Of a stretch of DNA of 28,337 nucleotides, positions 22,444-28,337 are shown piece by piece. Positions within the stretch are counted from its first letter, which is position 1, and the number at the start of each line of letters is the position of its first letter. The notes under the pieces were generated by a model. The model did not search any database. It was not told where the DNA came from and saw only the letters and a list, made by a program, of their open reading frames with translations. The translations under genes and the position numbers were made by a program. The stretch comes from an uncultured Acetatifactor sp. (GTDB lineage: Bacteria > Bacillota > Clostridia > Lachnospirales > Lachnospiraceae), in NCBI RefSeq assembly GCF_910585425.1, contig NZ_CAJUCP010000073.1, positions 1-28,337 of the forward strand, in the 5' to 3' direction.

Positions 22444-22677
22444 GTGCTTTATTCGGAATTGAAATGTAAGGATGTGATCAACATCAAGAACTGCAAGAAG
22501 CTTGGCAGGGTGTGCGATATGGAGCTGGACCCATGCAGCGGCTGCATCTGCAAGATCATGGTGCCGGGGGGCAGCAGGGTGCTGGGATTCCTGAACTGCG
22601 AGCCGAACATCGTGATCCCCTTCAAGGACATCAGGCAGATCGGGCCGGACATTATTCTCGTTGACATTCCCTGTTGA
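22444..22677 (+). CDS. YlmC/YmxH family sporulation protein (PRC-barrel)
   Basis: The 77-residue protein begins MLYSELKCKDVINIKNCKKLGRV and ends NIVIPFKDIRQIGPDIILVDI. This is the short beta-barrel pattern of the PRC-barrel YlmC/YmxH group, found in endospore formers near sigma factor genes. The molecular role is not established. It starts with GTG 22444, supported by a perfect AGGAGG at 22431-22436 seven bases upstream. It carries four cysteines, including a C-S-G-C pair at about residues 31-34, which might bind metal; that is speculation. It is divergent from sigG and followed by nrdR, the same neighbourhood as sigE-sigG-ylmC in Bacillus. Confidence 0.85.
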   Translation: MLYSELKCKDVINIKNCKKLGRVCDMELDPCSGCICKIMVPGGSRVLGFLNCEPNIVIPFKDIRQIGPDIILVDIPC

Positions 22678-22732
22678 ATATGGTACGTTAAACGTAACAT
22701 TGACGGGCATCTTACGCGCAGGAGGAAGAGAG

Positions 22733-23182
22733 ATGAAATGTCCTTATTGCAACCATGACAACACCAGGGTGATCGATTCCCGTCCGGCGGAGGAGAACAA
22801 TTCCATCCGCCGCAGGCGGGCCTGTGACGAATGCGGGAAGCGCTTCACCACCTATGAGAAGATCGAGACCATACCGCTGATCATCATCAAGAAGGACGAG
22901 AACAGGGAGGCCTACGACCGGGCCAAGATAGAGGGCGGCCTGTTGCGGGCCTGCCACAAGAGGCCGGTGAGCGCACAGGAGATCACCAGGCTGGTGGACG
23001 CGGTGGAGAATGAGATCTTCAACCGGGAGGAGAAGGAGATCTCCAGCCAGGTCATCGGGGAGCTTCTGATGAACAAGCTCAAGGACCTGGACGCGGTGGC
23101 CTATGTGCGCTTTGCCTCTGTGTACCGGGAGTTCAAGGACGTGAACACCTTTGTGGACGAGCTGAAGAAAATGCTCGAATAG
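22733..23182 (+). CDS. nrdR: Transcriptional repressor NrdR
   Basis: NrdR represses ribonucleotide reductase genes in response to ATP/dATP levels. The 149-residue protein has the N-terminal zinc ribbon (Cys3 and Cys6 in MKCPYC, Cys31 and Cys34 in ACDECG) with the basic IRRRRACDECGKRFTTYE. An ATP-cone domain follows (LIIIKKDENREAYDRAKIEGGLLRA, read in segments), ending AYVRFASVYREFKDVNTFVDEL. ATG 22733 is set by AGGAGG at 22720-22725 with seven bases of spacing. The upstream in-frame ATG 22661 is inside ymxH and is not used. A short palindrome (ACGTT-A-AACGT, 22685-22695) lies in the 55-base gap before the gene. No ribonucleotide reductase gene is in the window. Confidence 0.97.
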   Translation: MKCPYCNHDNTRVIDSRPAEENNSIRRRRACDECGKRFTTYEKIETIPLIIIKKDENREAYDRAKIEGGLLRACHKRPVSAQEITRLVDAVENEIFNREEKEISSQVIGELLMNKLKDLDAVAYVRFASVYREFKDVNTFVDELKKMLE

Positions 23183-23208
23183 TGCGGGCCGGCAGCGTGG
23201 GGGCAGCG

Positions 23209-24573
23209 TCATTTTTTCCGCAGGAAACGGTAGAGGCAGCCCAGGTACAGCACCCCCAGGGCCAGTTGGCTGACCAACAGCCCCCACAGGAAGCCCCTGA
23301 CCCCCACCCGGGGGACGGCCAGGAAGACGAAGGCCAGGCGGATCAGCAGGCATATCACGTTCATGACGAAGGTGTGCCCGGCCAGGCCCAGCCCCTGGAG
23401 GATGCTGGAGAGGGTGGTGTCCAGGTAGAGGAAGGGGCAGATGAAGCCCAGGGTGGTGATGAAATATCCTGCCAGGGGGCTGTCGAACACGCTGGTTCCG
23501 ATCCATCTGCCGGACAATACGAATACGCCCAGACAGGCGAAGCCCATGAGGCCGCAGTATTTCACGGTGCGCACGGTGGCGCTCCTGACCGCGTCCATGT
23601 TGCCCAGGGCGTAGTTCTCGGAGATGATGGGCAGCAGCAGCACGGCCACGGAGCCGGTCAGGGCGTTGGGGAAGTAGATGAAGGGCATCGCCATGCCGGT
23701 GAACACCCCGTATACGCTCAGGGAGGTGGCGGTGTCATAGCCGTAGAGCCGGAGCTTCGCGGGGATGGACACGGCCTCCACGCTCTGCAGCAGGTTCAGC
23801 ACGATGCGGTTGGCCGTCAGGGGCAGGGCCATGGCCATGAGCTTCCCCCAGAGGGCGGCAGAGGCGGACAGGCCTGCCCGGGGGGAGCCTGCGGGGCGGA
23901 TCCGCCGCAGGCCTGCAGGGCGGAGGGAAGCCGGTATCCCGCCGGGACAGACGGCAGCCATGGTCAGCAGCATGGAGGCCAGTTCCCCCACGGTGAGCCC
24001 CAGAACGGCCACGCTGATGGAGGGAGTCCCCCCTGCCGCCAGGATGCGGGAGGACACTATGTACACGCAGCCCACCCGGACAATCTGCTCCAGAAGCTGG
24101 GCCCCCGCCGGAATCCCGGCTTTTTTTATGCCATAGAAATAGCCGTTGATGCAGGAGTGCACCGCGCTCAGGGGCACGGAGAAGGAAAGGATGCGCAGCA
24201 TGGAAGCCGTGCGGGGCTCCTGCAGGAGGCCTGCGGAGATGGCGTCGGCGAAGAAGAACAGCACCGCGTTGCAGGCCAGGGACAATGGCAGGGAGGTGGA
24301 AAGGCCCAGCACAAGGGGCTGCAGGGAGGGCTTCCTGCTGGTGGCCGTCCGCTCCGCCACCAGCTTGGAGATGGCGGTCTGGTATCCGGCGGCGGTGAGG
24401 GAGAAGGACAGGGACAATACCGGGCTTAAGAGCTGGTAGATGCCCATCCCCTCCTCCCCGAAGAGCCGGGAGAGATAGATGCGGTACAGGAAGCCGATGA
24501 TTCTGGTGACGATGCCTGTGGCGGTGAGGACGAAGGCCCCCACGATCAGGGGATGTCTTTGCTTTGCTTTCAT
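23209..24573 (-). CDS. MOP-superfamily flippase, SpoVB/MurJ-like polysaccharide exporter
   Basis: The 454-residue protein has about 12-14 membrane segments. It begins with a typical oligosaccharide-flippase start: GAFVLTATGIVTRIIGFLYRIYLSRLFGEEGMGIYQLL, read in segments. This pattern is shared by SpoVB (stage V sporulation protein B) and related lipid-linked sugar flippases. A basic, Pro/Arg-rich cytoplasmic loop lies near residues 215-245. It is shorter than B. subtilis SpoVB (about 518 residues). The start at 24573 lacks a strong Shine-Dalgarno sequence. The gene is convergent with nrdR (26 bases between stops) and divergent from nifS. The sporulation context favours SpoVB, but lipid II or polysaccharide flipping cannot be told apart here. 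Confidence 0.85.
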   Translation of the reverse strand: MKAKQRHPLIVGAFVLTATGIVTRIIGFLYRIYLSRLFGEEGMGIYQLLSPVLSLSFSLTAAGYQTAISKLVAERTATSRKPSLQPLVLGLSTSLPLSLACNAVLFFFADAISAGLLQEPRTASMLRILSFSVPLSAVHSCINGYFYGIKKAGIPAGAQLLEQIVRVGCVYIVSSRILAAGGTPSISVAVLGLTVGELASMLLTMAAVCPGGIPASLRPAGLRRIRPAGSPRAGLSASAALWGKLMAMALPLTANRIVLNLLQSVEAVSIPAKLRLYGYDTATSLSVYGVFTGMAMPFIYFPNALTGSVAVLLLPIISENYALGNMDAVRSATVRTVKYCGLMGFACLGVFVLSGRWIGTSVFDSPLAGYFITTLGFICPFLYLDTTLSSILQGLGLAGHTFVMNVICLLIRLAFVFLAVPRVGVRGFLWGLLVSQLALGVLYLGCLYRFLRKK

Positions 24574-24622
24574 ATGGATTTCGGGAAACTTTCGTTTTTC
24601 CCATTATATTCCCCTTGGACGG

Positions 24623-24651
24623 TTGACAGAACAGGCAGCGGGTGCTATACT
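24623..24651 (+). promoter_or_regulatory. Strong sigma-A promoter of the nifS-nifU operon
   Basis: TTGACA (24623-24628) and TATACT (24646-24651) are spaced by 17 bases, with TG at the extended -10 position (TGCTATACT). TTGACAG and CTGTCAA (24623-24629 and 24650-24656) also form a perfect 7-base inverted repeat that frames the promoter. Confidence 0.85.
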
Positions 24652-24660
24652 GTCAATAAA

Positions 24661-24713
24661 CCTACTAAAATGGTATGAATATAAAAAGCCCCGCGGATCT
24701 GCGGTTCCGTGGG
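24661..24713 (+). promoter_or_regulatory. Leader of nifS: possible operator and hairpin
   Basis: CCTACTAAAATGGTATG (24661-24677) is partly symmetric around its centre and sits at the start of transcription, where an Rrf2/IscR-type repressor could bind. Further on, CCCGCGGA (24690-24697) and TCCGTGGG (24706-24713) form an 8-bp hairpin with one G-U pair and no T-run. The operator reading is tentative. Confidence 0.35.
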
Positions 24714-24736
24714 ATAGGAGAGGAGAGGGATGCACA

Positions 24737-25918
24737 ATGATATACCTGGACAATGCGGCCACCACCAGGACGGCTCCGGAGGTGGTGGAGGCCATGCTGC
24801 CGTATTTCACGGAGCAGTACGGGAATCCCAGCGCCATCTATTCCCTGGGTTCCGCCGGGAAAAAAGCCATCAATGAGGCACGGCGGACCATTGCCGCCGC
24901 CATCGGCGCGAAGCCGGAGGAAATCTACTTTACCGCCGGAGGTACGGAAGCCGACAACTGGGCGCTGAAGGCCGCGGCGGAGTGCTGCGCCGGAAAGGGA
25001 AGGCACATCATCACCACGAAGATAGAGCACCACGCGGTGCTGCACGCCTGCGGATACCTGGAGAAGAATGGATACGAGGTGACCTATCTGGACGTGGACA
25101 GGGACGGAATCCTGGATCCGGAGGCCCTGAAGGAGGCCATCCGGCCTGACACCGTGCTGATCAGCGTCATGTTCGCCAACAATGAAATCGGAACCATACA
25201 GCCCATTCGGGAAATCGGGGCCATTGCCAGGGAGCGGGGCATCCTGTTCCACACGGACGCGGTGCAGGCCTTCGGACAGATTCCCATCGACGTGGAGGAG
25301 ATGCACATCGACATGCTCAGCGCCAGCGCCCACAAGCTCAACGGCCCCAAGGGCACAGGCATGCTCTATATCCGCAGCGGGCTGAAAATACGTTCATTTA
25401 TACACGGCGGAGCACAGGAAAAGGGTGTCCGCGCAGGCACGGAGAACGTGCCCGGGATCGTGGGCTTCGCTGCGGCTGTTCGGCGGGCGCTTTCGCGCAT
25501 GGAGGAGAAGGCCGGAAGGGAAAGGGAGCTTCGGGATTACCTGATCCGGCGGATCGAGGGGGAGATTCCCTACTGTCGTCTGAACGGCCATCGGGAGAAG
25601 CGGCTCCCCGGCAATGTGAACATTTCCTTCCGGTTCATCGAGGGGGAATCCCTGCTGATCATGCTGGACATGAGGGGCGTATGCGCCTCCAGCGGCTCCG
25701 CCTGTACCTCCGGCTCATTGGATCCCTCCCATGTGCTGCTGGCGATCGGGCTGGAGCACGAGGAGGCCCACGGATCCCTGCGCATGACCCTCTCGGAGGA
25801 GAACACGCAGGAGGAGCTGGACGAGGTGGTGGGACACCTTGCGGAAATCGTGCAGCGGCTGCGGGACATGTCGCCGCTGTATGAGGATTTCATGAAATCC
25901 CGGAGGGACAGGACATAA
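24737..25918 (+). CDS. nifS: Cysteine desulfurase (NifS/IscS type)
   Basis: This PLP enzyme takes sulfur from cysteine and delivers it as persulfide for Fe-S cluster and thiolation pathways. The 393-residue protein starts MIYLDNAATT and carries GGTEADNWAL, IEHHAVLH and NNEIGTIQPI. The PLP-binding Lys200 is in SAHKLNGPKGTG, and the catalytic loop SSGSACTSGSLDPSHVL holds Cys323. ATG 24737 is set by GGAGAGGAGAGGG. The frame is open further upstream, but that part contains the promoter and is not coding. nifU follows after 98 bases, so the pair forms a minimal ISC/NIF-type assembly operon. No iscR gene lies in the window. Confidence 0.96.
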   Translation: MIYLDNAATTRTAPEVVEAMLPYFTEQYGNPSAIYSLGSAGKKAINEARRTIAAAIGAKPEEIYFTAGGTEADNWALKAAAECCAGKGRHIITTKIEHHAVLHACGYLEKNGYEVTYLDVDRDGILDPEALKEAIRPDTVLISVMFANNEIGTIQPIREIGAIARERGILFHTDAVQAFGQIPIDVEEMHIDMLSASAHKLNGPKGTGMLYIRSGLKIRSFIHGGAQEKGVRAGTENVPGIVGFAAAVRRALSRMEEKAGRERELRDYLIRRIEGEIPYCRLNGHREKRLPGNVNISFRFIEGESLLIMLDMRGVCASSGSACTSGSLDPSHVLLAIGLEHEEAHGSLRMTLSEENTQEELDEVVGHLAEIVQRLRDMSPLYEDFMKSRRDRT

Positions 25919-26016
25919 AGAAGCTTTGCGGTGCCTGAAGACACAGGGATGCGAAACCTCTGAACGGATTGGCGCGGGGCGCGTCCATGGAAGTCACAGG
26001 ACAGACAGGAGGAGCT

Positions 26017-26445
26017 ATGTACAGCGAAAGAGTGATGGATCATTTCCAGAATCCCAGGAACATGGGAGAGATAGAGGATGCCAGCGGCGTGGGGACTGTG
26101 GGGAACGCCAAATGTGGGGATATCATGCGGATATTCCTGGACATCGATGAGGAGGGCGTCATCAGAGAGGCGAAGTTCAAGACTTTCGGCTGCGGGGCCG
26201 CCGTGGCCACCAGTTCCATGGCCACGGAGCTGGTGAAGGGCAAGACCGTACAGGAGGCCCTGCAGGTCACCAATAAGGCGGTCATGGAGGCCCTGGACGG
26301 CCTGCCGCCCGTGAAGGTGCACTGCTCCCTGCTTGCCGAGGAGGCCATCCACGCGGCGCTCTGGGACTATGCGAAAAAGCAGGGAATCGCGATAGAGGGC
26401 CTGCAGGAGCCCAGGGCGGATATCCATGAGGATGAAGAGTCGTGA
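26017..26445 (+). CDS. nifU: Iron-sulfur cluster scaffold protein (IscU/NifU N-terminal type)
   Basis: The 142-residue scaffold assembles Fe-S clusters with sulfur from the upstream desulfurase. The start YSERVMDHFQNPRNMG is typical. The three ligand cysteines are in place: Cys33 in NAKCGD (with the following Asp), Cys59 in FGCGAAVATSS and Cys103 in VHCSLLAEEAI. It is a single-domain IscU without the ferredoxin-like and C-terminal domains of full NifU. ATG 26017 follows AGGAGGAG, and upstream in-frame ATG codons lack such a site. It lies downstream of nifS on the same strand. lepA, with its own promoter, comes next. Confidence 0.95.
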   Translation: MYSERVMDHFQNPRNMGEIEDASGVGTVGNAKCGDIMRIFLDIDEEGVIREAKFKTFGCGAAVATSSMATELVKGKTVQEALQVTNKAVMEALDGLPPVKVHCSLLAEEAIHAALWDYAKKQGIAIEGLQEPRADIHEDEES

Positions 26446-26486
26446 CGAAGGCGAGGACATATAGCCAGAAAGATTCTTCCATTATA

Positions 26487-26515
26487 TGGACAACTGCCCA
26501 TAATTCTGATACAAT
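26487..26515 (+). promoter_or_regulatory. Sigma-A promoter of lepA
   Basis: TGGACA (26487-26492) and TACAAT (26510-26515) are separated by 17 bases, with TG at the extended -10 position (TGATACAAT). The expected leader is about 70 bases. Confidence 0.7.
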
Positions 26516-26593
26516 CATACTGGTTCGCGGAAATGACAGTCAGAGGTTCTGCGAGAGATACGATTGAATATAGATCAGGAAGAGGAATCATCA

Positions 26594-28337
26594 ATGGAAT
26601 CCATGGACAGAAAAACCGAACAGAGCAGAATCCGAAATTTCTGCATCGTAGCGCACATAGACCACGGCAAATCCACCCTGGCCGACCGCATCATCGAGCA
26701 CACAGGCCTGCTGACCAGCAGGGAGATGCAGGCACAGGTGCTGGACAATATGGATCTGGAGCGGGAGCGGGGCATCACCATCAAAGCCCAGGCCGTCCGC
26801 ACCGTGTACAAGGCTCGTGACGGGGAGGAGTATATCCTGAACCTGATAGACACCCCCGGCCATGTGGACTTCAACTATGAGGTCAGCCGCTCCCTGGCAG
26901 CCTGCGACGGCGCCATATTGGTGGTGGACGCGGCGCAGGGCATCGAGGCCCAGACCCTGGCCAATGTATACCTGGCCCTGGATCATGACCTGGACGTGAT
27001 TCCCGTGATCAACAAGATAGACCTGCCCAGCGCGGAGCCCCAGCGGGTCATGGATGAAATCGAGGACGTGATAGGCCTGGAGGCTCAGGACGCGCCCCTG
27101 ATATCCGCCAAGAACGGCATCGGCATCGAGGACGTGCTGGAGCAGATCGTGCAGAAGATTCCCGCGCCGAAGGGGGATGCCGCTGCCCCTCTGCAGGCTC
27201 TGATTTTCGACTCCCTCTACGATCCTTACAAGGGCGTCATCATCTTCTGCCGGATTATGGAGGGAACCGTCAAAAAAGGAACGGTAATCCGTATGATGGC
27301 CACCGGGGCGAAAGAGGAAGTGGTGGAGGTGGGCGTCTTCGGCGCAGGCCAGTTCATCCCCTGCGAGGAGCTGTCCGCCGGCATGGTGGGATACATCACG
27401 GCCTCCATCAAGAACGTGAAGGACACGGAGGTGGGGGATACGGTGACGGACGATGCATGCCCCTGCCAGGCTCCGCTGCCCGGCTACAAAAAGGTGCAGT
27501 CCATGGTCTACTGCGGCTTCTACCCGGCGGACGGGGCAAAGTACCCGGATCTGCGGGACGCCCTGGAGAAGCTCCAGCTCAACGATGCCGCCCTGCAGTA
27601 TGAGCCGGAGACTTCCATCGCGCTGGGATTCGGCTTCCGTTGCGGCTTCCTGGGGCTGCTGCACCTGGAGGTGATTCAGGAGCGCCTGGAGCGGGAGTAC
27701 AACCTGGATCTGGTGGCAACGGCTCCCGGGGTGGTTTACAAGGTATTCAAGACCAACGGGGAGATGATTGAATTGACGAACCCCTCCAACCTGCCGGATC
27801 CTTCCGTGATCGAGCATATGGAGGAGCCTGTGGTCAGCGCGGAGATCATGGTGACCAGCGAATTCATCGGCTCCATCATGGAGCTGTGCCAGGAGAGGCG
27901 GGGGCGGTATCTGGGCATGGAATATATCGAGGCCAGCCGGGCGGTGCTGCGCTACGACCTGCCTTTGAACGAGATCATATATGACTTCTTCGATGCGCTG
28001 AAGTCCAGATCCAAGGGCTACGCCTCCTTCGACTATGACATCAAGGGCTACGAGGAATCCAAGCTGGTGAAGCTGGACATTCTGATAAACAAAGAAGAAG
28101 TGGACGCCCTGTCGTTCATCGTCCATGCGGATTCCGCTTACGAGCGGGGGCGGAGGATGTGCGAGAAGCTGAAGGAGGAGATTCCCAGGCACCTCTTCGA
28201 GATTCCCATCCAGGCGGCCATCGGCGGCAAGGTCATCGCCAGGGAGACCGTCAAGGCCATGCGCAAGGACGTGCTGGCGAAATGCTACGGCGGTGACATC
28301 ACCCGGAAGAAGAAGCTGCTGGAGAAGCAGAAGGAGG
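26594..28337 (+). CDS. lepA: Elongation factor 4 (LepA), 3' end outside the window
   Basis: LepA is a ribosome-bound translational GTPase (EF4). The 581 codons present begin MESMDRKTEQSRIRNFCIVAHIDHGKST, read in segments, with the P-loop at residues 20-28. RGITIK, DTPGHVDF and NKIDLP (G2-G4 boxes) follow, then LepA-specific parts such as YCGFYPADG, GFGFRCGFLGLLHLEV and a C-terminal IPRHLFEIPIQAAIGGKVIARET. The family is about 600 residues long, so only about the last 20 are missing at the right edge. ATG 26594 follows GGAAGAGG with normal spacing; ATG 26603 is an alternative. An extended -10 promoter lies upstream, so it is probably separate from nifS-nifU. Confidence 0.97.
   Translation, partial: MESMDRKTEQSRIRNFCIVAHIDHGKSTLADRIIEHTGLLTSREMQAQVLDNMDLERERGITIKAQAVRTVYKARDGEEYILNLIDTPGHVDFNYEVSRSLAACDGAILVVDAAQGIEAQTLANVYLALDHDLDVIPVINKIDLPSAEPQRVMDEIEDVIGLEAQDAPLISAKNGIGIEDVLEQIVQKIPAPKGDAAAPLQALIFDSLYDPYKGVIIFCRIMEGTVKKGTVIRMMATGAKEEVVEVGVFGAGQFIPCEELSAGMVGYITASIKNVKDTEVGDTVTDDACPCQAPLPGYKKVQSMVYCGFYPADGAKYPDLRDALEKLQLNDAALQYEPETSIALGFGFRCGFLGLLHLEVIQERLEREYNLDLVATAPGVVYKVFKTNGEMIELTNPSNLPDPSVIEHMEEPVVSAEIMVTSEFIGSIMELCQERRGRYLGMEYIEASRAVLRYDLPLNEIIYDFFDALKSRSKGYASFDYDIKGYEESKLVKLDILINKEEVDALSFIVHADSAYERGRRMCEKLKEEIPRHLFEIPIQAAIGGKVIARETVKAMRKDVLAKCYGGDITRKKKLLEKQKE

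Noticed and set aside
23182..24429. Forward 415-residue open frame opposite the SpoVB-like gene
   Set aside because: It is very rich in Gly, Gln, His and Ala, with no domain and no start signal, and lies antisense to a clear membrane transporter.
24479..24736. N-terminal extension of the cysteine desulfurase
   Set aside because: The extension covers the promoter and leader of nifS and the start of the divergent flippase gene. The family start is MIYLDNAATT at 24737.
26591..28192. Reverse-strand 533-residue open frame opposite lepA
   Set aside because: LepA on the forward strand has all its motifs, and the reverse frame shows no recognisable domain.
1..28337. CRISPR arrays, tRNA or rRNA genes, insertion sequences, toxin-antitoxin or defence systems
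   Set aside because: No regularly spaced repeats, no tRNA-like cloverleaf with CCA, no transposase and no recognisable defence genes were seen on reading both strands.

Overview
The window looks like the chromosome of a spore-forming member of the Clostridia, most likely Lachnospiraceae. It carries sporulation genes (spoIIGA, sigE, sigG, a ymxH/ylmC homologue, a spoVB-like gene, a spoVD-like PBP) and a Firmicutes-type division and cell-wall (dcw) cluster, in GC-rich DNA with strong AGGAGG-type ribosome binding sites. The family assignment is inferred from gene content and order, not from a search.

Layout. (1) Bases 1 to about 2300 are the AT-rich right end of an integrative element: the tail of an unidentified gene, a small unknown ORF, a Tn916-type excisionase and a tyrosine integrase. 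The element abuts the 5' side of ychF. (2) 2323-5323 holds ychF, lgt and a DUF4838 gene coupled to lgt, closed by a strong terminator. (3) 5605-17443 is the dcw operon. It starts with a sigma-A promoter and an array of MraZ boxes, then mraZ, rsmH, ftsL, two class B penicillin-binding protein genes, mraY, murD, ftsW/spoVE, murA and divIB/ftsQ. murE, murF, murG, murB, murC and ftsA are not in the cluster, and murA sits where B. subtilis has murG-murB. (4) ftsZ has its own promoter and a terminator. (5) The sporulation block follows: spoIIGA-sigE behind a promoter with Spo0A-type architecture (21-bp spacer and a Spo0A box), a small conserved-looking protein, a VanZ-like protein, and sigG on the opposite strand behind a textbook sigma-G/F promoter. 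(6) Next come ymxH/ylmC, nrdR and a reverse-strand SpoVB-like flippase. (7) nifS/iscS and nifU/iscU form an Fe-S assembly operon with a near-consensus promoter. (8) lepA has its own promoter and runs off the right edge, lacking only about its last 20 residues.

How the genes fit together. The dcw genes make lipid-linked peptidoglycan precursors (MurA, MurD, MraY) and polymerise and cross-link them at the septum (FtsW, two PBPs, FtsL, DivIB, FtsZ). The neighbouring block turns septation into endospore formation: SpoIIGA activates pro-sigma-E in the mother cell, and sigma-G acts later in the forespore. I found no CRISPR array, rRNA, tRNA or defence system. The most informative signals are regulatory: the Spo0A-type spoIIG promoter, the sigma-G autoregulatory promoter, the phased MraZ boxes, and the inverted position of sigG relative to its usual place after sigE.
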